Shown in pieces: positions 22,924 through 33,018 of a stretch of DNA of 64,000 nt (position 1 is its first letter; every line of letters begins with the position of its first letter). The stretch is from Dipteronia dyeriana (taxonomy: Eukaryota > Streptophyta > Magnoliopsida > Sapindales > Sapindaceae). Position numbers and translations under genes: made by a program. The notes beneath the pieces are model-generated. The model had not been told where the DNA came from, searched no databases, and worked only from the letters and a program-made list of their open reading frames with translations. The DNA is taken from assembly GCA_032871835.1 (NCBI GenBank), contig CM065301.1, positions 76,664,069 through 76,728,068 of the forward strand, read 5' to 3'.

Positions 22924-25111
22924 TATTAGGTTCTAGATTTGTGTTAGCTTGATTCGATAACAAAACTTCATTTCTTTGTAATGCTTAGTTCCTTAAGTGG
23001 TTCGTGATGATAAGAGCTTCAAGGAAGAAAAGCAACTTCTCATGATGCAAAGTTCGTCTTCAAGAGGATTGGTACTATTCTTGGATGCTAAGGATTTTGA
23101 GATCCTTCTTCCTCTTGCAAGGAGTAGGTGCACACACACACAATTCATTCATATGTGTCCCTGCTTAGTTGTGCATCATTATATGCGCAAACACACACAA
23201 TTGATATATTTGTGTCCCTACATCATAGTGCATCATTTGGTATAACACATTCACACACTTGAAGTTGAATGCTCATGCATTGGTATGAAAGTAGCATGTT
23301 TTGGAAAATGTATGATTGGAGACTATCTCTATGTAGTTTGCATTCTAGTGTGAAATATGTTTGTTTGTTTATATGTTTGTATAACATGGACCTTGAACTT
23401 GATTTTAGTCTTCAATTTTTCATGATTGAGATCCGGTCATTTCGGTTACTCATTCTATTGATTTCAAGTTCTAAGTCAAAAGAACTACACTTTCAACTCA
23501 TGTTGCATACATTGTCTTCGTCTTCATATTTCTAGTCGAATTCTTATTTTTTGGGTTAAGTATCTTATATGTCCATGTCCGTGAGGGATTCTCAGTTTTT
23601 AATCTTCAAACGGATTCAAATTCGGAGTTCGGAGGCCAAAGAACGGTCGAAGAACGTGAGCAGAGGGCAAGGGGTAAGGTGTGATGGCTTAAGCCATCAC
23701 CATGCACCAACCCGAGATGGGGCGTGGCCATCTTGGCCACAAGAGTGCTCTGCCCCAAGATGCTCACATGCCAAATCGGGGAGACACTAAGGAAGAAGGG
23801 AAAAAATGTCTTTTTGGCTTTTCACTCTTTAAAACCTCTCATTCCCTCTCATTTCATAAGATAAGAACAAGTTGAGAAATTGAAGAACAAGTGCAGAATT
23901 TTTCTCTCAACATTTTGATTTTTGTTTTTGTGATAACTTCTTCATTTCTACTCCGAATCACTTGATTAAAAAACCGATTTCTAGTGTCTTAAAGATTTCT
24001 ACAAACCCCAAGCATTTCTAGAACCAAATTATGTCTACATATTTTGTTGTGATCTGATCTTCAGTTCGTGATTGCATCCTTGTTGGTAAAATCATCTTCT
24101 TCTTTGTTCTCTTCTTAGATCTTCTTATTGATTGATGTTATTTGATTAAGAAGCATGACTAGGATGATTTTGATATCATTTTATGGTTTGTTGATTTGAT
24201 TTTTAAGTTTAGCTAGATTTGTGATATATTGAATGATTTATGCTAAACTTGATAAACATGGAATTGTTTCTAGAAATCCTTTGTTCTTATGCTTGATTAA
24301 TTGTTTCTAGATCTAATTTCATTTTCTAAGAACTAGGTTTTGTTTCAATTGATGTCTATTTCTTCATATCTATTTTCGTAGTTGATAACATGCTTAAGTT
24401 GTCTAGATGCATTTGTGATTGATCTTTGAAAGCATAATCTAGTCATCTAGTTGCATGTCCATAGAATTTGTTGATCATCATTTTCTATGTTGAGTGCTTG
24501 TCTGCGTTTTGAATTCATGATCACTTAGATGCATTGTGAAGAGGTGGAAAATCTCATATCTTAGAGTGATTCTTTGATTTGAGCATTTGTAAGTCTTAGC
24601 TAGAGTCGAGAGGACTTGGATAGCTAAGCAAGTGGAAGTCTTGACAATAGGTGTGAGACCTCGGATTGTTGAGCAAGGAAGTCTTGACAAGAGGTGTGAA
24701 ACCTCGGATTGTCGAGCAAGGAAGTCTTGCTTAGGGTCGGGAGGATCCGGATAGGTGAGCAAGAAATTTTCCTAGAGACAGGGGGTCTTGGATAGGAAGT
24801 CGGCTTATTAGATCACTAGGTTCAAGATAAAGTGAGAGTGAGAGTTCGTAGAGCATGTGTGATTGCTTGAGTGTGTAACTCTATTTGAAATAGTGGATTT
24901 GCTTCTGCCGGTAGTTGTGGTATCAACCCGTGAATGTTTCCTCTTTGGAGGTTTTACCACGTAAATATTGTGTGTCATTGTTTGCAATTTTCATTAAGCA
25001 TTGTTAGAATTGCATTGTTTTTATAAGAAGATAAAAATTGGAACATATACCTATTCACCCCCCCCCCCCCCCTCTAGGTATATTCACACTATAAAGATCA
25101 AGGGAATTTCA
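22924..25111 (+). repeat. Sirevirus 3' LTR
   Basis: It is homologous to 14822-17062. The first dinucleotide is TA instead of TG (G-to-A). It ends AATTTCA at 25111, followed at once by Tat LTR sequence. Its C run (25061-25072) is shorter than that of the 5' LTR. Confidence 0.88.
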
Positions 25112-25898
25112 AAATCTACACTACCCCGGCTACCTCCCAGGAATTTCTACAGGAACACCTCGAGCCTCTAAGCGTCAGGGAAAATCCATCTCAAGCTTCT
25201 AAGAACATAGTCGAAGCAGAGATCTACCTTGCTCTACGGGGCAACAGGCAGCTAGATGGGCGACCTCCATGAAAAACCATGCCGAGATAACATACAAGAT
25301 CATATCTAGGAGATAACCACCATTAATCCCGTATACGTACGAGCCAAGAGTTTGATTCCAAAAAGGAAACAAACTCATTCACGTTAATTGTTTTCGCTAT
25401 TTACTCGGGGTGAACAACTTTTAAATAAAAGATCCCGCCCGATAAGGAGGAAACGGATTCAAAGGATCATGGCGAGATATCAGCAAATTCAAACCAACTT
25501 GGAACATATATAAATATGGCCAATCAGGATACAGAGAAAAGAGACAGAAAAAAAAAACATAGAGAGATAGAAACAGAGAGAAAAGAAAAAGAAAAGAAAA
25601 GGGGAAGGTCTAAATTCTGTATTCAGAACACGGCCACCTTTGTTTCCACTATTCGACAGGCACGGAGTTGCCACCATCCTAGATCTTAAAGAGATTGCGA
25701 GCATATAAGAGAGTGATTTGTATTTTAAAGCAGATATCAATAATAAAAGCTTCCATTTACTGTTACTACGATCTAGCCTTTCGTTTACCTCTTAACAGGT
25801 TAGGTATCAACGGTACCGACCCCGGCCACCACTTTCGTGGGAGTGGTCTCGAGTGTGTTAGTAGGAATTTCTCATCCCGAGCAAATTTCCCGTTAACA
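25112..25898 (+). repeat. Tat 3' LTR, 5'-truncated
   Basis: It aligns with 1048-1800 of the 5' LTR, including the closing GAGCAAATTT..GTTAACA. The first 370 bp of this LTR are missing at the Sirevirus junction. It is followed by the CCAAG target duplication. Confidence 0.9.
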
Positions 25899-25903
25899 CC
25901 AAG

Positions 25904-25915
25904 GTTCCACGTTTT

Positions 25916-25947
<32 letters not shown>

Positions 25948-26137
25948 GTATATATATTTCCATAAGTTTCACGTTTTTCTCCTAGGTTTCACGTTTTTCA
26001 TTTTTTTTTTCCAGCAGGTTCCACATTTTTCTCAAAAAAATAAAAAATAAAAAGAAGTTATTAGGGTATTTTCCTAATTTTGCCTACGGAGTGAAATAAA
26101 ACTTTAAAATGTAATTATTAACCGTTAACTTTTGTAT
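25904..26137. repeat. Right part of TTTCACGTTTTT repeat plus flank
   Basis: Four or more copies of (A)GGTTTCACGTTTTT follow the Tat element, interrupted by a (TA)14 microsatellite near 25917-25942. An AT-rich non-coding stretch then reaches the next element at 26138. Confidence 0.7.
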
Positions 26138-26442
26138 TGTTATAAATTGATTAAGAATAAACTAACAGATAAAAGAAAAACTTATAGAAGAAAAGAGATA
26201 AAAAAAAAACTAAAGAGAGAAGAATTTTATTCCTCGATTGTTATCATTACAAAGTGTATAAATGATGAGAGACCCTTGATATTGTCTTACAATCCCACAT
26301 TACATTAAGTATATATAATTTACATTATATTGAATAATAAAATTGATAATTATGATAGAGTTAGTGGGAATACAAAATGATGAAAGTCTCATCTACGGGT
26401 TGATGAATATTTATTCATATATAATTGTATAATATTTATAAC
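26138..26442 (-). repeat. Left LTR of LARD-like element, cut by Athila
   Basis: It aligns with 62321-62629 over its whole length. The Athila insertion follows at 26443, and TAATATGCA at 58341 appears to be its continuation. Confidence 0.7.
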
Positions 26443-29321
26443 TGACACCCAAGTATAAGAGTGTCATAGTAATAAATTAACCGGTAAGACTGGGTCGAAC
26501 CACAGGGAGGTTGTTCACTTGTCCTTGTAGAATTAATTACCTAGATTAATTACTAAGCTTGTTATAAAATATAAATCAATTAATATTAAAACTATGGCTA
26601 AGGGATCCACTGTTGGTAATTCAAATATGATCTAATTATTAATGTTTAGTCCAGATTAATGGGAGGGTATTCCACTCCACTGACCACTCTCTGATAGATA
26701 TGAGTAAAGTATCCAATGTGCCAAGTAATATTTGTCTGTCTACAGTGAGTCAAAAACTCCATAAAAATTGGAGGTTTTCAAAAATTGGATCATATTTTTC
26801 ATACCATTAGTATCACATTTGACCCCAATATATTAAATTAGCCATACATAATATTACTAGAAAATAACTATTTTACTCAAACTGAGAATTTGAGAACATT
26901 AGAGAGAGAATTTCACAAATCTAAGATCAGATTTGGATTCAGTATGCCCAAATTAGGGGGGTGGGGGAAGTCCCATATTTATATAAAATATGGATGAAAA
27001 TTGACGAATAAATTTAGAATGGAGCATCTAGATTTTACCACGTGGCGAGCTCAGATTGGGTCGACCAAAGAAAAGTAAGCAGTCTTCTAGAATGTGATTC
27101 CCGACAGTCGCGTGAATGGTGCACTCGCAATTCAGCCTAATAGAAATGGGCCACATCATCAGTCAACAATGTTCTAGAATGTCAACTGTGAACAATGCAC
27201 AAACTTCTAGAATGTGATTCTCTACAGTACGTGTATAGTGCACACGCAATGCGGCTCAATAGAAATGTGACACGTCATTAGTGAACAGTGAATAATTAAA
27301 ATTACAAAAATACCTTTCATGGTCTTCCTAAGGTTTTTAATGTTCTGAACTTGAAAATAAGGTTTGTTTTGTCATCTGACTTCTCCATAATTCTAAATTG
27401 ATCATATGACATCTGAAATACAAAGAAAAATAAATTGATTACTACACATTACAGTTATTTAATCGAACGAACGAAAATACGTCAAAATTAGGGAATTAAT
27501 CATATTGGAAGTGTAAAATAATGATATTATTGTTGGGATTATGCTCGAAAGCAAGAGTGTAATATTGTATTTGACAATATTTTCATATTAATAAAGTGAT
27601 TTCTAGTTTAACAAATCTTATAGCATTTATAGTTTAATTATTATAATTGTCAAAAGTAAATAATCATAAGGTCAAAAGACTATGAGAAAAGAAGAATTGT
27701 TCATACATCTAGATATGTATGAGATAGACACAATTCTTTAGTTATTCTTGAATAATATTCATAACTTAAGATGAAAGGTTAGGCGCTTTTATCTTGTTAA
27801 AGTTGTCGATTCTTTTGCTAGCATTTGAGTGGGATCAAATGTGTTATGATGAGTTTAAAATCATCAAAGTGTGGTGTCTTTGGGTAAAAGAATCTAGTGC
27901 ATTGAATAAGATCACAATGAAATACTTTATCTAGAACCGTCAATGGATAAAAGTTTTCATTTGAAGACAATCGGATAGTCTATCTCAATCTTGAGATAAA
28001 TGATGGACTTATGGTTGCAAGTATTATCATTTGAGCTATCAATGAGTACGATTATATAACATAGTCTATCCTTGATAGTTTGGTGGTATTCATTTGTTAA
28101 TCGATAGAGGACTTCATTTATAGATATGGACATCGTGGCTCCATTTATTAAATGAGAGTAGAATATCATCATATGATGTTTTGAGGTATTGGATATTAAA
28201 TCTTAACGTTAAGTTTTCAATAGTGTCTATTGAAACATGGTTTCTGGACAAGTCAAAATATCCAAGTTCAAAATGTGGTCATATGAGTAAATATGGTAAC
28301 TTAAAGAGCTATAGGCGGCTAAAAGCTCTTGGCGATTACTGGTATTCTTCACGATGATACATTTTCTCCAATAAGGTTGTCTAGGGTATGAATGAGTAAT
28401 TATCAACTTATTCTATCTTTATTTAAGAGTTTAATTTTAGTTCTTTAGTGGAATGAACTAAAATTAAATAGATCGGACATAATTGAATCATTTGTTGATT
28501 GTGATTGGGTTGGGTCTATTGGAGCTTAAATCTAGATAGCCCGCCAAGATCCTCAATCCACAGGAACTTGGATGGATCACTTGATATATTCTACTAGACC
28601 AATTTAGGGGTTCATCTAGAATTGTATTGAGGCATGTTGACTTGTTTTTTTTTGTAAGAATGGGTCTAGTTCACATGTGGATTTTTTTTTATATAAAAGT
28701 CAAATGGATTTAATAAAATAAGAAAATAATATATTGGCCTATATATATGAGTTGGGCGGTAAGGCTATTTAGAATAGCTTAATTATATTATTTTATTTTA
28801 TTATTTAATTATATGAAAATTAATTAATTTGGTGATTAATTAATTATTTAATTAAAAGTCAAAATCTTTTTCCTAGTAGGAGATGGTCTTCTAAAATTAT
28901 ACTATTGTTGGTAGTATAATTAATATTAAAGACTATATTTGATAAGTAGATAAATAAAAGTAAGTAGATAAATAAAAGGAATTATTTATCTAATCAAATT
29001 AGGAAGTCTTTAATATGGTTACAAATACACTATTGAGTTGGATTAGGAGTCTTGGTGTAGGATAGAATTCCTTTTTTAAAAGAATTCTTAACCACCAAGT
29101 AAATCCACCTAAGGAAATGATTTTTAACTACTAAGTAAATCCTTCTTAGGAAAAGATTAAGTCTCCTAATTGAATTCTATAGAAATTTCGGTCAGCCCAT
29201 ATATATATATATATAAGGATAGAATTCCTTTTAGATAATAATTCTTAACTACCAAATAAATACACCTAATGAAAGAATTCTTACCAACCAAGTAAATCCT
29301 TATTGGGAGAGGATTTAAGAT

Positions 29322-29373
<52 letters not shown>

Positions 29374-30040
29374 AGGAAATTCGGCCAACCCTAAGGTTTT
29401 CTATGAGAGGAATTTCGATCATGCTAAGCAATTTTCAAGAAGAGAATTTGGCCTAGCAAGAGAGAATTTTGAGGAAGAAAATTTTAGTTTTTGCTCTAGA
29501 CAAAATTTGATCAACTCATAGACATAGGGTGTAGAATTCGGCCAAGGAGAAGAGAGAAAAATAGAACGTTTTTGTTTTCGATAGTACACTATTATCCTTT
29601 ACATCAAAAGGGTTTTGCGTACAAAATCAAATTGGGTTCACGTAGGTTTCAATCAATTGGATTGATAATTCACAAGTGACCGGACGTTCTTTGATTCTTC
29701 TCTTGGAGGTTAATTGTAACTAACAAAGAAAACGATTTTGTTTGTTTCCATCCTCAGGTATACAATTAAAAGAGAGGGAGCCCACACTCCTAGATGATTC
29801 ATGTTCGAGATTGGATTGGAAGATCTTGCAGATTCAATTCGGCGCTTGTTCAATCGTCACGAGAAAAATGTACGACATTTTTTATATATACATCAATTAA
29901 TCTAGGGTTAAGGTTCTTGTTATTTAAAAGGGAAATTTTTTATTTATACGAAACCCTAATTTATATTAAATTTTCTCACGCTTCCGTTGCGCAGGTTTTA
30001 TTTTCCCTACAATTATCCCTTAGTAAACATACACTTTTCA
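26443..30040 (-). repeat. Athila 3' LTR (left copy) with nested solo LTR
   Basis: It matches 46791 onward, then 57569 onward, up to CTTTTCA. About 1.1 kb remains once the copia solo LTR at 27531-30011 is removed. A G-rich run near 26957 matches the longer G runs of the right copy. Confidence 0.85.
27531..30011 (+). mobile_element. Ty1/copia solo LTR in Athila LTR
   Basis: A 2481-bp block begins TGTTGGGATT and ends TTCCCTACA. It is flanked by perfect 5-bp repeats ATTAT (27526-27530 and 30012-30016). Athila LTR sequence continues on both sides. The end phrase CTTCCGTTGCGCAGG is typical just before the 3' end of long copia LTRs. Two (TA)n microsatellites lie near 29200 and 29322-29370. No coding sequence is present; small frames such as 29303-29521 follow the TA repeat. 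Confidence 0.88.
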
Positions 30041-30062
30041 AAGTTATCACACCCCCAACCAG
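30041..30062 (-). other. Athila polypurine tract
   Basis: On the minus strand GGTTGGGGGTGTGATAACTT directly precedes the 3' LTR. GGGGGTGTGATA-like tracts are usual at this point in Athila elements. Confidence 0.6.
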
Positions 30063-30404
30063 TGTATTGCTAATCCCTAGCACCTAAAGCGGAAATAGTA
30101 AAAACTCAAATTCAAATCTAAAAAAACTACCAAATAGACAAACTCTCCCAAACATATTTTCTCACCCTCTCACATTCAGTCATCAATCGAGATATCAATC
30201 AAACTTTCTTGTGCTCAATAAAGATCAACACAATAACTATGAGATTTAATTGAAATCAAGCAACATTTTCATTCCAAAATCTCATCAGGGCTTCTTTCTT
30301 AGGAAGCAGTTTTATTCTCTTCTTCTACTTCTTTTTTTTTCTCTTTTTTTTTTTAAACTAGAAAATATAACAAAATTGAAAACAAACATTCCATCTTTAA
30401 TCCA

Positions 30405-30622
30405 TGTTGCGAGTTTTAGGCTAATGACTCCCAAACCAGTTGGCTTTAGGGCATTAAGTGTTGAAACACTCCTACGGGCTTAATTACTCGGATTGCAGAT
30501 GTTTATTAGTATAATTTCCTTAAGCTTTCTCTTTAACCAGTGTTGCGAGCTTTGGGTCAATGGCTCCCAAACCAGTTGGTCTTAGGGCATTAGGTGTTGA
30601 AGCACCCCTCGAACTTAATTGC
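30405..30622 (-). repeat. Tandem duplication in Athila 3' UTR
   Basis: Two diverged copies, about 130 bp apart (30405-30485 and 30540-30620), share GTTGCGAG, GGCTCCCAAACCAGTTGG and TTAGGGCATTA.GTGTTGAA. They are non-coding. Microsatellites follow: (ATT)n at 30750-30787, a TA run, and (GT)n near 30905-30921. Confidence 0.7.
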
Positions 30623-30750
30623 TCGAGTTAAATATGCTATGAAACTGCACTTTATTCTTATCAAGACTCCACCGTTTTACGAGAACACTCTATACTTACT
30701 GAGACATGAGGCCCGACTACTAAGTAAGAGTTTTGGTCAAAACACACAAA

Positions 30751-30792
<42 letters not shown>

Positions 30793-31320
30793 GTATATAT
30801 ATATATATTAAAAAAAACCACTGCCTTCGGTTTTTACCCTCAAAGGATGTTTCAGAACTGAATATCGTAAAATCCCAACTTACTGCACATAATCAGGTGT
30901 CAAAGTGTGTGTGTGTGTGTGTCCAGAATAGTTCGAAAAAATCTATCAAGATGACTGAATGAACAAAAGGATTAGTCAATAATATCACAATGGAGAGTTC
31001 ATAAATTTGAATAGTCTGAAGAGAGGAAAAAATGCATCAGAACTACAAAGATGTGTCTCAGAAGTATCTAAAAGATCTCCTTACTCGACCATCTTTGCAC
31101 AAAAAAATGTTCAGAAGTTTGTTTTTTTTTTTTGAAAAACAAAAGTTATTAAATCAACTATCCCCTCCCCAAACCAGAACGAGACATTGTCCCCAATGTC
31201 TTTAGAAAGAGTTAAGGTTTAAAAGATATCACATGAACAACATGAAAGACAACAAAATCCTGCAAAACAATAAAAGTAATACAAAATAAAGGAAAATTTA
31301 ATGCATAAAAACCATTGGAT
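30623..31320 (-). other. Athila 3' UTR with hairpin
   Basis: There is no gene. A short inverted repeat at 31187-31206 (GACATTG, loop, CAATGTC) followed on the minus strand by TTTGGGGAGGGG matches a motif usual downstream of the last ORF of Athila elements. A T run at 31122-31133 reads as A12 on the minus strand but lies beyond this motif, so it is not a tail of the LOG-like copy. Confidence 0.5.
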
Positions 31321-31322
31321 AA

Positions 31323-31975
31323 TTACAAACTGAGATTCAAATCAATTCTACATTTCTTGTTGTCTTCATCAATGGACCAATCTATTTTGGAGGTTGAGGG
31401 ATCTGACTCATAATTAAAAGCTTGTAACTGGTCAATCAGCTCATGAGGACTTGAAGCAGACATAAATATTTTTCGAATTGAAGGTGGAATGTAATAATTT
31501 TTCTGAGCATGATCAAGAAATGAAATCAAACCATCATAAATTTATTAACATTCAACAAACCGATGAGTTTCTCATGGATGTGTAATTGCGCCCATTATGC
31601 CATTATAAAGATTTCTTCTAAGGTTCCAAAACCACCTTGCAAAACTATAAATGCATCAGCATGATGTACCATTGTAGTCGGTCTTTTAGGCATACCTGAA
31701 CCAACTAGCTCTTCGCCGTTTGTCTTTTCGATGATGTCTGCTGCGACCATAGGTTTTGGGACAATACCTAGAACTTAACTACCTCTGTCTCGTGCAGCTC
31801 GTGAAACACACCCTATTAATCCCAAGTTACCTCCTCTATACACTATTTGTATTTCCCGCTCAGCCAAAACCTTACCAAGATAAGTTGCAGCCTCAACAAA
31901 CTCTTTGTATTTCCTATAATTAGTGACACCAAACACACAAATGTTTGTGAATCGTTTAGTCGAAGGTGACGTCAT
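31323..31975 (-). pseudogene. LOG-like cytokinin phosphoribohydrolase copy inside Athila
   Basis: LOG enzymes release active cytokinin bases from their riboside monophosphates in the cytosol. From ATG 31973-31975 the frame shows ICVFGVTNYRKYKEF (first Rossmann strand), YRGGNLGLIG (family YGGGxxGLMG), LGIVPKPM, HADAFIVLQGGFGTLEE (family PGGxGTxxE, here Pro to Gln), WAQLHIHEK and GLLNV, then SFLDHAQ to a C-terminal IDLNLSL. Breaks are a TAA at 31775-31777, a TAA at 31595-31597 and a one-base deletion near 31547. Total length is about 218 codons, normal for plant LOGs. Plant LOG genes usually have several introns; none is seen. The Arg of the R-K-AEM region is present but its neighbours differ (KRPTTM). 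It is inactive now. Confidence 0.82.
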
Positions 31976-32047
31976 TAATGCACCCTCTGAATTTTTCTTT
32001 TGAATGGTTATGAGTGCTTTGAAGCAAAAAAGGAAAACAAATGCTTG

Positions 32048-32055
32048 TATTTATA
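32048..32055 (-). promoter_or_regulatory. TATA-box-like site upstream of LOG-like copy
   Basis: On the minus strand TCTATAAATACAAGC lies about 75 bases before the ATG of the LOG-like frame, with a short leader between. This is the spacing of a plant core promoter. It may have come with the captured gene. No transcript evidence exists here. Confidence 0.4.
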
Positions 32056-32339
32056 GATCCCGAAAAGGTAACACAATGATATAGCTATATGTATAGGGGG
32101 TGCAGTTGTCAATGATATTAGATCCAAATGGTTCAAAAATCATAAGTAAACAACAATAAATGTAAAAGACATTAAATGCAGAAGGAAAAAGATAATAAAA
32201 ACAAAAAAAATATTTACTGGTAGTTGTGATTGTGGCTCACATCTTTCTTTGGTTGTACGTCCAGTAACGGCTTCAACGCTCTCTATGGGTCGAGGATATA
32301 CTTCTCATCCAGTTTTCTTATAAATTGGCATCATGGTCT

Positions 32340-32830
32340 TTTAAAGTCAAATTTCTAAGACTATATTATGCATGTTCTTTTTGAAATTGTGGCCATAGTC
32401 GGTCAATTGTCATTTGCACATATCCACTAGGATGTGCATCAAGAGTCATTAGGATATTATCCAATGACTCCCTACGCAAACCATTCTTAATGAATAAACT
32501 TTTATCTTTCCGATTATTAGACATCATTCCTAAAGAACGACAACGTGTGTCGCGAGTTTTACGTGCACATTTGTGACAAGTAATGCCTAACTTCTTAGCT
32601 CTTCATTTTCTTGCAAGGTTACTTCTTCTAAAACCATACATGTAAGACATAAATGAATCAGCAGACTCACCTACTAGACGTACCTTAACTTCGATCAACC
32701 AGCGAATATCAGCAGGAATGTTGTACATTATCAGTAAGCGTAATCTTTCGGACCATGCTTTGTAAATATTTTTTAGAGCATTTTGGGGCAACGATGAAAA
32801 ATGTTGTCACAGGTTTGTGAAATTTTGTCC
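32340..32830 (-). pseudogene. Unrecognised ORF with CxxC motif, Athila env-like position
   Basis: A minus-strand frame begins near 32815, encodes ALKNIYKAWSERLRLL and DSFMSYMYGFRRSNLARK, meets a TGA at 32603-32605, then continues in frame through RAKKLGITCHKCARKTRDT, a basic stretch, and DRLWPQFQKEHA to a stop near 32363. It is rich in Lys and Arg, with a CHKC pair but no clear second zinc pair. It lies between integrase and the LOG-like copy. I do not recognise it. It could be a diverged envelope-position ORF or part of a second captured host gene. Confidence 0.45.
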
Positions 32831-33018
32831 ATGCCTTGTTTTGGAGAATCTGAATTAAACCGACTTGAATTGTCACGGAGTACCGTTATCCACCACTTAA
32901 CCGGGGTTATATAGCAAAACACACCAAGTAAAAAATTAAACCTAGAAATTAATCCTACAAAAATTCAAGACGTAAAAGCGAACAAAAACAAAAATAATAA
33001 TTGCAAACATAAATAAAG

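Larger units (their letters stand above)
14109..25111 (+). mobile_element. Sirevirus-type Ty1/copia element with extra 5' fragment
   Basis: Two LTRs (14822-17062 and 22924-25111) flank an internal region with a gag coiled coil, zinc knuckle, protease, integrase, RT and RNase H in copia order. Many A/G tracts of the AAAGGGGGAGA type before the 3' LTR are a Sirevirus hallmark. To the left of the 5' LTR lies a copy of the last 700 bp of the internal region (14109-14821). The left edge is therefore the end of a second, truncated copy rather than an LTR end. It sits inside the Tat element, whose LTR resumes at 25112. Confidence 0.85.
678..25898 (+). mobile_element. Tat-type Ty3/gypsy retrotransposon, nested and decayed
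   Basis: The element starts TGTTAA and ends TTAACA, flanked by CTAAG (673-677) and CCAAG (25899-25903), a 5-bp target duplication with one change. Order: LTR, gag, protease, RT, RNase H, a second RNase H, integrase, tandem array, antisense ORF, remnant 3' LTR. Domain order, the second RNase H after the first, the gag knuckle type and the antisense ORF are typical of the Tat/Retand group. A solo LTR (4603-6747) and a Sirevirus (14109-25111) interrupt it. The region from the antisense ORF to about a third of the way into the 3' LTR is missing at the Sirevirus junction. It is not autonomous. Confidence 0.88.

Noticed and set aside
29303..29521. 72-codon frame over the (TA)n run
   Set aside because: The Tyr-Ile repeat is a translated TA microsatellite inside a solo LTR.
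31122..31133. Poly(A) on the minus strand as tail of a processed LOG pseudogene
   Set aside because: It lies beyond the Athila hairpin motif, not directly after the LOG end, and has no paired target duplication that I can find.
31323..31975. The LOG-like copy as a working host gene
   Set aside because: Two in-frame stops, one frameshift and a changed PGG motif; it lies inside Athila sequence on both sides.
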